Shown here piece after piece: positions 1 through 6,714 of a DNA stretch of 13,964 nt. The stretch comes from Aquiluna sp. (lineage in GTDB: Bacteria; Actinomycetota; Actinomycetes; Actinomycetales; Microbacteriaceae). Within the stretch, counting starts at the first letter, position 1, and every line of letters begins with the position of its first letter. Under the pieces are notes generated by a model. The model did no database searches and was not told where the DNA came from. It saw only the letters and a program-made list of their open reading frames with translations. Made by a program: the position numbers and the translations under genes. The stretch lies in the NCBI GenBank assembly GCA_016780945.1, contig JADHKY010000017.1:1-13964 (forward strand), read 5' to 3'.

Positions 1-829
1 AGAGATTGCTCTCCGGGTTTCGCTTACTTAGCTTTTTGTTGCCCTCCCCCATAACAAACGGCAGGTGACCAAACTTCGGCACAAAGTCCGTGATGCCAGC
101 CTCAACCAGCGCGTTGTAGAGAACTATCTGCCTGGGTGTGGAGGAGAGTAGGTCCTCTCCCCTGAGCACGTGGGTGATTCCCATGAGGGCGTCATCGACT
201 GGGTTCACGAGCGTGTAGAGGGGTTGGCCTCCAGGCCTGACCAGCACAAAGTCGGGGAAGCTACCGGCCGGGAATGTGATCTCTCCCCTCACTAGGTCCG
301 TAAAAGTAATGTCTTCCGCCGGCACCTTGAGCCTGAGAGCCGGCTTTCTGCCTTCGGCAATGTAGCGCTCACGCTCTGCCTCAGATAGTTCTCGCTCTGA
401 GTTGTCGTAGCCAAGCTGAACAGCCCGACCCGCAGCTTTGTTGCGCTCTTCGATTTCCTCCGCGCTCAGGTAGCTTTCGTAGAGGTGCCCAGAGGCCTTG
501 AGTTTTTCAATGACATCCAGATAAATCTGGCCGCGCTCGCTCTGACGATAGGGTCCTGCAGCTCCGCCAACATCGATGCCCTCGTCCCAGTCCAGACCGA
601 GCCAGCGCAGGGCATTAACCAGCTGCTCATAGCTTTCCTCGGTGTCTCTAGCGGCATCGGTGTCCTCAATGCGAAAGATGAATTTGCCACCGGTTCTTCT
701 CGCATATGCCCAGTTGAAGAGAGCGGTTCGGATAAGCCCAACGTGAGGGGTTCCGGTCGGGCTTGGGCAGAAGCGAACTCGGATGTCTTTGCCCGAAGCT
801 TTGGTCACGGGTGCATTTAGGGAAGTCAT
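1..829 (-). CDS. gltX: Glutamyl-tRNA synthetase, N-terminal part (cut by window edge)
   Basis: Class I aminoacyl-tRNA synthetase that attaches glutamate to tRNA-Glu in the cytoplasm. Reading the minus strand from the ATG at 829 gives 276 uninterrupted codons, and the gene continues past base 1. The N-terminal region has RFCPSPTGTPHVGLIRTALF, with the HIGH-type signature HVGL at about residues 28-31, followed by FRIEDTDAARDTEES, the DWDEG segment and HVLRGEDLLSSTPRQ. The KMSKS-type loop reads KLSKR near residue 268, so both ATP-binding signatures and most of the catalytic domain are present; the C-terminal anticodon-binding region is outside the window. It starts 14 nt after the FAH gene, with only a weak ribosome site, so it is probably the distal gene of the ilvE-containing operon. 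In most actinobacteria this enzyme also mischarges tRNA-Gln for GatCAB; that is family knowledge and is not visible here. Confidence 0.96.
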   Translation of the reverse strand, partial: MTSLNAPVTKASGKDIRVRFCPSPTGTPHVGLIRTALFNWAYARRTGGKFIFRIEDTDAARDTEESYEQLVNALRWLGLDWDEGIDVGGAAGPYRQSERGQIYLDVIEKLKASGHLYESYLSAEEIEERNKAAGRAVQLGYDNSERELSEAERERYIAEGRKPALRLKVPAEDITFTDLVRGEITFPAGSFPDFVLVRPGGQPLYTLVNPVDDALMGITHVLRGEDLLSSTPRQIVLYNALVEAGITDFVPKFGHLPFVMGEGNKKLSKRNPESNL

Positions 830-843
830 GATTACCCGAAAGC

Positions 844-1596
844 TTATTTGACGAAGCTGTGCAGGGTGCCGATTCCCTCGATGCTGCACTGCACAACATC
901 GCCAGCTACCACCCTGGAAATCCCAGCGGGTGAGCCTGTCAGGACGATGTCCCCAGGCTCTAATGTGAAGTTTTGGGAGATGTAAGAGATAAGAAACTCT
1001 GGTGAGTAGACCATCTCGGATGTGCTGGCATCCTGCTTAGTCTCACCGTTAATGGTTGAGCTGATTCGCTTGTTATCGGGCACAAAATCAGTCTCAATCC
1101 ATGGGCCGACCGGGCAGAAGCTGTCAAAGGCTTTGCTCCGCGCCCACTGCAAGTCCGCGAACTGGATATCTCTTGCCGTTACATCGTTGGCAACTGTGTA
1201 GCCGAGAATGTAATCGCCAACATTCTCCTGGGCAATATTGTTAGCCCGCTTGCCAATCACAACCGTCAGCTCCGCCTCAATCTCTACCTGCTTGGACTGA
1301 TGGGGAAGAACTATCGCCTCACCGCTAGCGACAATCGCGCTAGTGGGCTTGAAGAAAATCAGTGGCTCACTTGGGGTTTCTTGATGTATCTCCGCGGCGT
1401 GAGAGGCAAAGTTGAGACCCACGAGAACTATCTTCTTTGGCTCCACAGGGGCCAAAAGCTTCACATCAGCTAGCGCAAAACTCTCGCCAGACTCCTTGAT
1501 TTCTGAGTAGGGATCTCCTGCAAGCTGGCGAATTTGCTCGCCCTCTAGGACTCCGAAGCTGGTGATGTTCCCTGAGGTGAATCTGACTAGGCGCAT
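844..1596 (-). CDS. Fumarylacetoacetate hydrolase (FAH) family protein
   Basis: Metal-dependent enzyme of the FAH superfamily, 250 residues, a usual size for bacterial single-domain members. These enzymes cleave or decarboxylate small diketo acids (fumarylpyruvate, acylpyruvates, oxaloacetate) or isomerise HHDD. Visible family motifs are LVGLNFASHAAE (58-69), FFKPTSAI (81-88), the metal-ligand segment VEIEAELTVVIG with E107 and E109, the third acidic ligand D138 in NDVTARD, KAFDSFCPVGPW (155-166), and the closing GDIVLTGSPAGI (215-226). All expected ligands are present, so it should be active. It starts 3 nt after the ilvE stop and ends 14 nt before gltX. An FAH gene beside gltX in a leuB/serA neighbourhood is also known in mycobacteria (Rv2993c beside gltS), so this is an old actinobacterial linkage. 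The physiological substrate cannot be read from the sequence; removal of oxaloacetate or a related keto acid near amino acid synthesis is one guess. Confidence 0.9.
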   Translation of the reverse strand: MRLVRFTSGNITSFGVLEGEQIRQLAGDPYSEIKESGESFALADVKLLAPVEPKKIVLVGLNFASHAAEIHQETPSEPLIFFKPTSAIVASGEAIVLPHQSKQVEIEAELTVVIGKRANNIAQENVGDYILGYTVANDVTARDIQFADLQWARSKAFDSFCPVGPWIETDFVPDNKRISSTINGETKQDASTSEMVYSPEFLISYISQNFTLEPGDIVLTGSPAGISRVVAGDVVQCSIEGIGTLHSFVK

Positions 1597-1599
1597 GCG

Positions 1600-2685
1600 C
1601 TATCTACTCAGCTTCACCATCCAGCTGTGGCGGTCCGGGACCTTGCCATACTGAATTCCGGTTAGTTCATTCCTCATCGAAACCGTTATGGGGCCAGGCT
1701 CGTTGCCACCAATGACTATTTCTTCCTCGCGGGACTTTAGAAGCCCCACCGGAGTGATGACGGCGGCTGTGCCGCAGGCGAATACCTCGGTGATCTTGCC
1801 TGCGGAGACTGACTCCCGAAGTTCAGCCAGCGACATCTTTTGCTCTTTGACCTCATGGCCGCCGTCTCTGAGGAGCTGTATTACCGAGTCTCTTGTAATG
1901 CCGTGAAGGATGGTTCCATCCAGAGGTGGTGTAACCACCGTTCCATCAGCGTGCACAAAGAAGAGGTTCATGCCGCCAAGCTCTTCGATATAGGTTCCGG
2001 TGTCAGCATCTAGGAACAGCACCTGAGAGCAGCCGTTGTCGTTGCCCTCCTGCTGGGCCAAAAGCGACGCTGCGTAGTTGCCTCCGGTCTTAGCCTCACC
2101 CGTGCCATGCTTTCCGGCTCGGGCCGAATCCAGGGCAATCCAGATCGACACCGGCTTGATTCCTCCTGTGAAATAGGGGCCAACAGGGGATGCAATGACG
2201 CGGTACTCGACTCTGTGTGCAGCTCTCACCCCAAGGAAATTCTCGGCCGCAATCTCGAAGGGCCTGAAATAAAGCGTCTTTTCGCCCTCGGGTTGTGGCA
2301 CCCAATCGCCATCGAGCGCGATTAGCTCCGCTAGGGACTGGACAAAGAGCTCGGCAGGAAGCTCGGGTAGCGCCATTCGCTTGGCAGAACGCTGCAGTCT
2401 CGCCGCATTCATGTCAGGTCTAAAGGTCCAGATCGAGCCGTCCTGGTGACGATAGGCCTTGATTCCCTCAAAAATCTCCTGGCCATAGTGAAGGACAGCC
2501 GAAGAGGGGTCCATCATTATCGGTCCGTAGGGAATCACCTGCGCTGAGTGCCAACCCTTGTCCTTTTCCCAGGTGATAACCACCTGGTGGTCGGTGAAGT
2601 GAGTGCCAAAAGTTGGGTTCGCAATGATGCGCTCGCGCTCTGAGGCAGCAAGGGGATTCTGGTTTACCGAAACCTGAAACTGCAT
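1600..2685 (-). CDS. ilvE: Branched-chain amino acid aminotransferase
   Basis: PLP-dependent class IV aminotransferase that makes the last step of valine, leucine and isoleucine synthesis, moving the amino group from glutamate to the branched 2-oxo acid. The 361-residue length fits the longer BCAT type common in actinobacteria. Visible motifs are ILVE-typical LHYGQEIFEGIKAYR (65-79), RPDMNAARLQRSAKRM (89-104), YFRPF (139-143), the Schiff-base lysine K199 in EAKTGGNYAASL, EELGGMNLFF (234-243), LDGTILHGITRDS (255-267) and VFACGTAAVITPVG (301-314). The ATG at 2685 has a GGAGAG about 10 nt upstream, inside the end of leuB. Only 3 nt separate it from the leuB stop before it and 3 nt from the FAH start after it, so translational coupling in one operon is likely. 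It completes the pathway served by the ilv genes at 8583-13619. Confidence 0.97.
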   Translation of the reverse strand: MQFQVSVNQNPLAASERERIIANPTFGTHFTDHQVVITWEKDKGWHSAQVIPYGPIMMDPSSAVLHYGQEIFEGIKAYRHQDGSIWTFRPDMNAARLQRSAKRMALPELPAELFVQSLAELIALDGDWVPQPEGEKTLYFRPFEIAAENFLGVRAAHRVEYRVIASPVGPYFTGGIKPVSIWIALDSARAGKHGTGEAKTGGNYAASLLAQQEGNDNGCSQVLFLDADTGTYIEELGGMNLFFVHADGTVVTPPLDGTILHGITRDSVIQLLRDGGHEVKEQKMSLAELRESVSAGKITEVFACGTAAVITPVGLLKSREEEIVIGGNEPGPITVSMRNELTGIQYGKVPDRHSWMVKLSR

Positions 2686-2688
2686 TTT

Positions 2689-3714
2689 CTAAATTCTCTC
2701 CAGTATCGCTTTAGCGATTTCCGCTGTTCCGCCTGCAGGATTTGATTCTGCTAGGTAGTCAGAGACCGCATCTTCAATCTTCTTAGCTGCTGCAAAATGG
2801 CCAAGGGTTCTTGCCAGAAGTGCCGCGGAAAGGATTGCCGCGGTTGGATCAGCCAGGTTTTTTCCGGCGATGTCTGGAGCTGATCCATGAACGGGTTCGA
2901 ACATGGAGGGATAAGCCCCTGTGGGGTTTAGGTTAGCGGAAGCAGCCAGCCCAATGCCACCTGATATTGCAGCTGCGAGGTCGGTGATTATGTCTCCGAA
3001 GAGGTTGTCGGTAACAATCACATCGAAGCGCTCTGGGCTATTGACCATATGAATTGTCGCGGCATCGATGTGCATGTAGTCGTGGGTTACCTGGGGAAAT
3101 TCTCTTGCCACTTCCTCGACTACCCGAAGCCAAAGCTTTCCAGCGTGGACAAGCACGTTGGTCTTGTGGACCAGGGTGAGCTTTTTGCGCTCGCGCGTGT
3201 TTGCAAGTTCAAACGCATAGCGAACTGCCCTCGATACTCCGTGGTAGGTGTTTACCGAAACCTCGTTGGCCAGCTCATGCCCACTGCCCACACGCAAAGC
3301 CCCACCATTGCCGACGTAAGGACCCTCGGTCCCCTCGCGAACAACAACGAAATCAATTTCTCTAGCACCTGCTAGGACCGAGCTCACACCTTCAAAGAGC
3401 TTGGTGGGGCGGAGGTTTATGTGATGGTCAAATGCAAACCTAAGCTTCAACAGCAGCCCGCGCTCTAGGACGCCGGAGGGAACCCTAGGATCCCCTATAG
3501 CCCCCAGCAATATCGCGTCATGGCTGCTTAGCTGAGCAAGGTCCTCATCGGTCAATACCTCGCCACCTGCTAGGTAGCGATTAGCTCCGAGGTCGTAAGT
3601 TTTTCTCTCAACGGTTACGCCTTCGAGGGCCTTCTCCAGAGCTTCAAGGGCAACCTTGGTCACCTCAGGACCAATGCCGTCTCCGGGGATGACAGCCAGA
3701 TTTAGCGTGCTCAA
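2689..3714 (-). CDS. leuB: 3-isopropylmalate dehydrogenase, TTG start
   Basis: NAD-dependent oxidative decarboxylation of 3-isopropylmalate to 2-oxoisocaproate, the third step of leucine synthesis. Positions in the 341-residue protein: IPGDGIGPE (9-17), the substrate-binding arginine in LRPTKL (R102), VREGTEGPYVG (125-135), HKTNVL with catalytic-region K184, DNLFGDIITDL with Mg-binding aspartates (236-246), and the NAD-binding EPVHGSAPDIAG (273-284). The length matches the mycobacterial class. I chose the TTG at 3714 because it lies two residues before the conserved N-terminal strand LNLAVIPGDGIG and has GTGAGG five bases upstream. An ATG at 3801 is in frame, but it would add 29 unconserved residues and overlap the methyltransferase gene by 59 nt. 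The gene lies 28 nt after the methyltransferase stop and 3 nt before ilvE. Confidence 0.95.
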   Translation of the reverse strand: MSTLNLAVIPGDGIGPEVTKVALEALEKALEGVTVERKTYDLGANRYLAGGEVLTDEDLAQLSSHDAILLGAIGDPRVPSGVLERGLLLKLRFAFDHHINLRPTKLFEGVSSVLAGAREIDFVVVREGTEGPYVGNGGALRVGSGHELANEVSVNTYHGVSRAVRYAFELANTRERKKLTLVHKTNVLVHAGKLWLRVVEEVAREFPQVTHDYMHIDAATIHMVNSPERFDVIVTDNLFGDIITDLAAAISGGIGLAASANLNPTGAYPSMFEPVHGSAPDIAGKNLADPTAAILSAALLARTLGHFAAAKKIEDAVSDYLAESNPAGGTAEIAKAILERI

Positions 3715-3742
3715 GATTGCCTCACAATTTTCTGTGACAACC

Positions 3743-4351
3743 CTATTCGCTTTTGCTTGCCCTTGCCCTAAATTGCAAGTCGATTGCCTCTCTCGGGCCA
3801 TCTGGGGTTGAAACCTTACGAACTCTTTCGGTCACCCGGTAATTCAACCCGTTCGCCTCAGCCCACGACTTGAGATTCTCTGGATTGACGTTGAGTTCCG
3901 GCATTGGTGGGCCGCCAAAACCCTCCTCGACGTTTCGAAGCGCGTGCCACACACCAAAGATTTCGCCCTGTCTAACTTGCGAAAGCCCGTTGTCTAGCGC
4001 CTGGCTCAACTCACTCCAGGGAAGTTGGAGGTAGCAAATCAAGAGAAGGCTTGGAGCTAGTTGAAACTTTGCCGTCTTGGCGTCTGCGTGAGTGGCTATT
4101 GACCTATCGGCAACTCCCAGCTGGTTAGCACGCTCGAGGTACTTATCGAGGGCTACCTGGGAAAACTCAACGTTCTCGGTCTCCCACCCTCGCTGGGCGA
4201 ACCAGAGCGCGTTGCGACCCTCTCCCCCTGCCAGATCGACGACATTGCCGGCTGGAAGATCGGCTAGCTCACTAACGACAAACTGATTTGGTTCGAGTGA
4301 CCAAACGGTTTCCTGCTGCCGATAGCGGCGATCCCACTCAGCTGAGCTAAT
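3743..4351 (-). CDS. Class I SAM-dependent methyltransferase, apparent ATT start
   Basis: A 202-residue single-domain Rossmann-fold methyltransferase of the kind often labelled methyltransferase type 11/25 or TehB-like; the methyl acceptor is unknown. It opens with SSAEWDRRYRQQETVW and EPNQFV, the family's typical N-terminus. SAM motif I is VVDLAGGEGRNALW (37-50), followed by RGWETENVEFS, the ICYLQLPWSE strand/helix, and a C-terminal REAIDLQFRAR typical of these proteins. The frame is open from a TAG at 4358-4360 down to the stop at 3743 but has no ATG, GTG or TTG before motif I. The only start-like codon at the right place is ATT at 4351, with AGAGGT eight bases upstream; it overlaps the rhodanese stop. 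If a single T were G, the start would be a conventional ATG. Coupling to the rhodanese hints at a sulfur-related role such as thiol or sulfide methylation; this is inference only. Confidence 0.82.
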   Translation of the reverse strand: MSSAEWDRRYRQQETVWSLEPNQFVVSELADLPAGNVVDLAGGEGRNALWFAQRGWETENVEFSQVALDKYLERANQLGVADRSIATHADAKTAKFQLAPSLLLICYLQLPWSELSQALDNGLSQVRQGEIFGVWHALRNVEEGFGGPPMPELNVNPENLKSWAEANGLNYRVTERVRKVSTPDGPREAIDLQFRARASKSE

Positions 4352-4715
4352 CGGTAACTACCTCTAGGCCGAGCTGGGTGCTGGCGTTTGCGACCGAACC
4401 GCCGTTTACAAGCTCTCCTGTAAAGCCGATGCTTTCCATGAAGTCAATTGCCTGACCCGCCCGGTTTCCAGAGCGGCAGTAAATGTAGTAGTCGGCACTC
4501 TTGTCCAAGGTCTCAAGCTGTGCGGCAAAGTCACTGTCAGCAATACCCATGCGGACTGCTCCTGCCAGGTGGCCTGAATTCCATTCCTCTGGGGTGCGGA
4601 CGTCGATGATTGCTGCGTAGTCCTGTGGGTTCATTTCTTCCGGTGCACATCCTGTTAGGCCAAATACGGCGACTAGGGCAATTATGCCAGCGGCAAGAGT
4701 CTTCAAAAGCTTCAC
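4347..4715 (-). CDS. Rhodanese-domain lipoprotein (exported sulfurtransferase)
   Basis: A 122-residue protein with one rhodanese domain behind a lipoprotein signal peptide. From the GTG at 4715 the N-terminus is K-rich (KLLK), then hydrophobic (about residues 7-20), then the lipobox L-T-G-C with lipidated C23. The rhodanese domain follows: AIIDVRTPEEWNSGHLAGAVRM (about 36-56) and the active-site loop CRSGNRA (80-86) with catalytic C80. Rhodaneses carry sulfane sulfur as a cysteine persulfide; this one should face the outside of the membrane. I chose GTG 4715 because it has AAGGA six bases upstream and gives a clean signal peptide. An upstream in-frame start at 4769 would include the operator and -35 region. 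It is divergent from the CstR-like repressor across 72 nt, with a repressor-type inverted repeat between them, so it is probably de-repressed by the same signal. Its stop overlaps the methyltransferase start. Confidence 0.88.
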   Translation of the reverse strand: MKLLKTLAAGIIALVAVFGLTGCAPEEMNPQDYAAIIDVRTPEEWNSGHLAGAVRMGIADSDFAAQLETLDKSADYYIYCRSGNRAGQAIDFMESIGFTGELVNGGSVANASTQLGLEVVTD

Positions 4716-4731
4716 GGTGGTTCCTTTCCAG

Positions 4732-4747
4732 ATACCCCCTAGGGTAT
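4732..4747. promoter_or_regulatory. CsoR/CstR-type operator, copy 1
   Basis: The 16-bp inverted repeat ATACCC-CCTA-GGGTAT has perfect 6-bp arms. AT-flanked C-run/G-run palindromes of this type are the known operators of CsoR-family repressors, and the family's gene starts 41 bp away. It sits in the divergent promoter between the rhodanese lipoprotein and the repressor, so one bound tetramer could block both directions. The same arms and the same 4-bp spacing recur at 8515-8530. Confidence 0.78.
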
Positions 4748-4769
4748 GTGCTATAGTCAAGTAAGTCAA
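4741..4769 (-). promoter_or_regulatory. Putative promoter of the rhodanese-methyltransferase unit
   Basis: On the minus strand a TTGACT -35 (4764-4769) is followed after 17 nt by TACCCT (4741-4746), a TAnnnT -10 that lies inside the operator. Transcription would begin near 4734, giving a leader of about 20 nt to the GTG at 4715. A second TTGACT at 4755-4760 makes a perfect 8-bp direct repeat (AGTCAAGT on the plus strand at 4755-4762 and 4764-4771), of unknown meaning. Assigned by eye from consensus only. Confidence 0.45.
4752..4757 (+). promoter_or_regulatory. Putative -10 box for the repressor-CoADR operon
   Basis: TATAGT on the plus strand lies four bases after the operator and about 30 bases before the repressor start, leaving room for a short leader that includes the GGAG site at 4778-4781. 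No good -35 hexamer is visible at 16-18 nt upstream, and the operator fills the spacer. It is a weak call resting on the -10 and its position. Confidence 0.35.
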
Positions 4770-4787
4770 GTTCGAATGGAGCGTGTT

Positions 4788-5045
4788 ATGGAGATTCCAG
4801 CACCGGAGATCGACTCTGTAAAGAAGCGTCTTGCAAGGGCCCAGGGCCAGCTAGGCGGAATTATCAAAATGCTCGAGGAGGGTCGTGAGTGCACAGATGT
4901 ACTGACCCAGCTCGCAGCGGCAAACTCTGCGATTAGCCGCGCTGCGTTTTCCCTCATCGCCTCCGGCATCGCAAACTGCGCGTCAAACGAAGAGGGCGAT
5001 GCTGACCGGGCAAAACTTGAAAAAGCTTTCCTTTCACTGAGCTAG
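4788..5045 (+). CDS. CsoR-family repressor, CstR-like (probable persulfide sensor)
   Basis: An 85-residue all-helical DUF156 (CsoR/FrmR/CstR) DNA-binding protein. The family signature is clear: VKKRLARAQGQLGGIIKMLEEG (11-32), then C35 in ECTDVLTQLAAANSAI and C64 in the second helix. The two cysteines are 29 residues apart, as in CsoR and CstR. The copper-ligand histidine that CsoR has four residues before the second Cys is a glycine here (G60, in ASGIANC), so Cu(I) sensing by the usual Cys-His-Cys site is unlikely. The two-Cys arrangement is that of CstR, which forms di- and trisulfides with reactive sulfur. The neighbours (two rhodanese-domain proteins and a CoA-disulfide reductase) support this. 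I chose the ATG at 4788 for its GGAG six bases upstream; an in-frame ATG at 4776 would add four residues. The CoADR gene follows after 10 nt, so they form an operon. Confidence 0.88.
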   Translation: MEIPAPEIDSVKKRLARAQGQLGGIIKMLEEGRECTDVLTQLAAANSAISRAAFSLIASGIANCASNEEGDADRAKLEKAFLSLS

Positions 5046-5055
5046 GAAGAAATAA

Positions 5056-6714
5056 ATGAAGGTAGTAATCGTTGGTGGCGTCGCGGGTGGAATGTCCACC
5101 GCCACCAGGCTGAGAAGGCTCCGTGAGGATGCCGAGATCATTGTTTTTGAGCAGGGACCACACGTCTCCTATGCAAACTGCGGTTTGCCGTATCACATTG
5201 GTGAGGTCATCCCCGCCGAGAAGGACCTGCTGCTGCAGACTCCTGAGTCCTTAGGTGATGGCTTTCGCCTCGACGTCAGGGTTCACTCGCGGGTAGTTGG
5301 AATCGACCGTGACTCCAAGACGGTGAGCGTCAAAAACCTCGAAACCGGAGAGGAATATCTCGAGAGCTTTGATTCTCTGGTGCTCTCAACAGGCGCTAAG
5401 CCGCGGATGGTTCCGATACCGGGACTCGAGCGTGCCAAAGTCCTAAGGGACGTCCAGGATGCAGTTGAAATAAAGCAGCTCGTGGACGAAAAGCAGATTT
5501 CCTCGGCAGCAATTATTGGTGCGGGCTTTATCGGTGTCGAACTTGCTGAAAACCTTCAAGAGCGAGGCATTGACACCACAATCGTCGAGTTCAGAGAGAA
5601 CATCCTCCCCCAGTTTGATCCAGAGATGATCGAGCCGCTTCAGGCGACGCTCGTTGAGCACGGCATCAAACTTGCTCTGAGCGCAGAGACCGAGGAGGTC
5701 CTCGAAGACACTCTCAGGCTCAAGGACGGCAGAGTAATACCCGCCGACCTCGTGGTCGCCGCAATCGGTGTCGTAGCGGACCATCAGCTTGCAGTTGACG
5801 CTGGTTTAGAGATCGGCAAAGCCGGAGGTATTGCCGTAAACGAGCAGATGCAGACCTCGGATCCCAACATCTATGCCGTTGGAGATGCTGCCGAAAAGAC
5901 GAGCCTTATAACAGGCGAGTCTCAAATGATCTGGCTTGCAAACCTCGCAAACCGCCACGGACGACTAGTTGCAGACGTAATTGCCGGCGAGAAGGTTGCG
6001 GCTAAAAGGTCAATCGGCACCGGCATCATCGGGGCCTATGGCATGGCAGCTGCACTCACTGGAATTACCGAGGGTCTTGCCCAGCGCATGAGCATTCCCC
6101 ACAAGGTCATTCACCTTCACCCAGGTAGCCACGCTGGCTACTACCCAGGTAGTGAGCGCGTGAGCCTAAAGGTCTTGTTTGACCCAGATTCTGGCAAGCT
6201 GCTTGGTGCTCAGGGGATTGGCAAGGACGGTGTGGACAAGCGCATTGACGTCATTGCCACTGCCATCTACGCAGGACTGAGTGTGGACGATCTTATGAAC
6301 CTGGAGCTTGCCTATGCACCGGCTTTTGGAAGCGCGAAAGACGCAATCAACCAAACCGGCTACGTGGGCAACAATGTTCTAAGTGGAAAAACCCCAACCA
6401 TTCAGTGGCACGAGCTCGAGGACGCAATGCAGCAGGGAACTTTGCTGGTGGACGTTCGAACCCAAGACGAGAACTCGGCTGGGAGCATTCCTGGCTCCAT
6501 GCTGGTTCCCGTTGACACTTTGAGAGAAAACATCGAGCAACTCAAAGGCAAAGAGGTTGTCGTCACCTGCGCAGTTGGACAGCGCGGTCACACCGCAACT
6601 CAGCTGCTGAGATCTCACGGGATTAGCGTGAAAAACCTGGATGGTGGCTACACCACCTGGCGAGCCGGCATGGATGCCCGCGAGCGGGCAAAGGTTGCTA
6701 GTACTGCTCTGTAA
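5056..6714 (+). CDS. CoA-disulfide/persulfide reductase with C-terminal rhodanese domain
   Basis: A 552-residue flavoprotein of the pyridine nucleotide-disulfide reductase class, fused to a rhodanese (the CoADR-RHD type). N-terminal FAD site IVGGVAGGMSTATRL (5-19); the single redox cysteine C42 in SYANCGLPY, the CoADR signature; NAD(P)H site IIGAGFIGVELAENL (153-167); second FAD segment IYAVGDAAE (272-280); and the dimerisation region LAYAPAFGSAKD (418-429), with Y420 in the position of the conserved active-site tyrosine. The rhodanese domain spans about 447-540 with active-site C505 in the loop CAVGQRG. Studied members reduce CoA-persulfide, CoA-disulfide or polysulfide using NAD(P)H and release sulfide. 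The ATG at 5056 has AGGAAG six bases upstream. It is co-transcribed with the repressor. The last 17 nt overlap the end of serA on the other strand. Confidence 0.93.
   Translation: MKVVIVGGVAGGMSTATRLRRLREDAEIIVFEQGPHVSYANCGLPYHIGEVIPAEKDLLLQTPESLGDGFRLDVRVHSRVVGIDRDSKTVSVKNLETGEEYLESFDSLVLSTGAKPRMVPIPGLERAKVLRDVQDAVEIKQLVDEKQISSAAIIGAGFIGVELAENLQERGIDTTIVEFRENILPQFDPEMIEPLQATLVEHGIKLALSAETEEVLEDTLRLKDGRVIPADLVVAAIGVVADHQLAVDAGLEIGKAGGIAVNEQMQTSDPNIYAVGDAAEKTSLITGESQMIWLANLANRHGRLVADVIAGEKVAAKRSIGTGIIGAYGMAAALTGITEGLAQRMSIPHKVIHLHPGSHAGYYPGSERVSLKVLFDPDSGKLLGAQGIGKDGVDKRIDVIATAIYAGLSVDDLMNLELAYAPAFGSAKDAINQTGYVGNNVLSGKTPTIQWHELEDAMQQGTLLVDVRTQDENSAGSIPGSMLVPVDTLRENIEQLKGKEVVVTCAVGQRGHTATQLLRSHGISVKNLDGGYTTWRAGMDARERAKVASTAL

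Noticed and set aside
485..820. 111-codon plus-strand open frame at the left end
   Set aside because: It is antisense to the gltX catalytic domain, whose minus-strand frame is intact with all synthetase motifs.
3715..3801. N-terminal extension of leuB from an ATG at 3801
   Set aside because: It would add 29 residues with no family counterpart and overlap the methyltransferase by 59 nt; the TTG at 3714 sits at the conserved N-terminus with a good ribosome site.
4716..4769. Longer rhodanese starting at 4769
   Set aside because: It would place the operator and -35 region inside the coding sequence and put 18 extra residues ahead of a clean lipoprotein signal peptide.
5443..5784. 113-codon minus-strand open frame inside the CoADR gene
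   Set aside because: It is antisense to the NAD(P)H-binding region of CoADR and has no domain or ribosome site.
4788..6714. Copper-resistance operon reading (CsoR plus oxidoreductase)
   Set aside because: The Cu-ligand His is missing in the repressor, no copper ATPase or metallochaperone is nearby, and the flavoprotein has the CoADR redox cysteine and a rhodanese domain.
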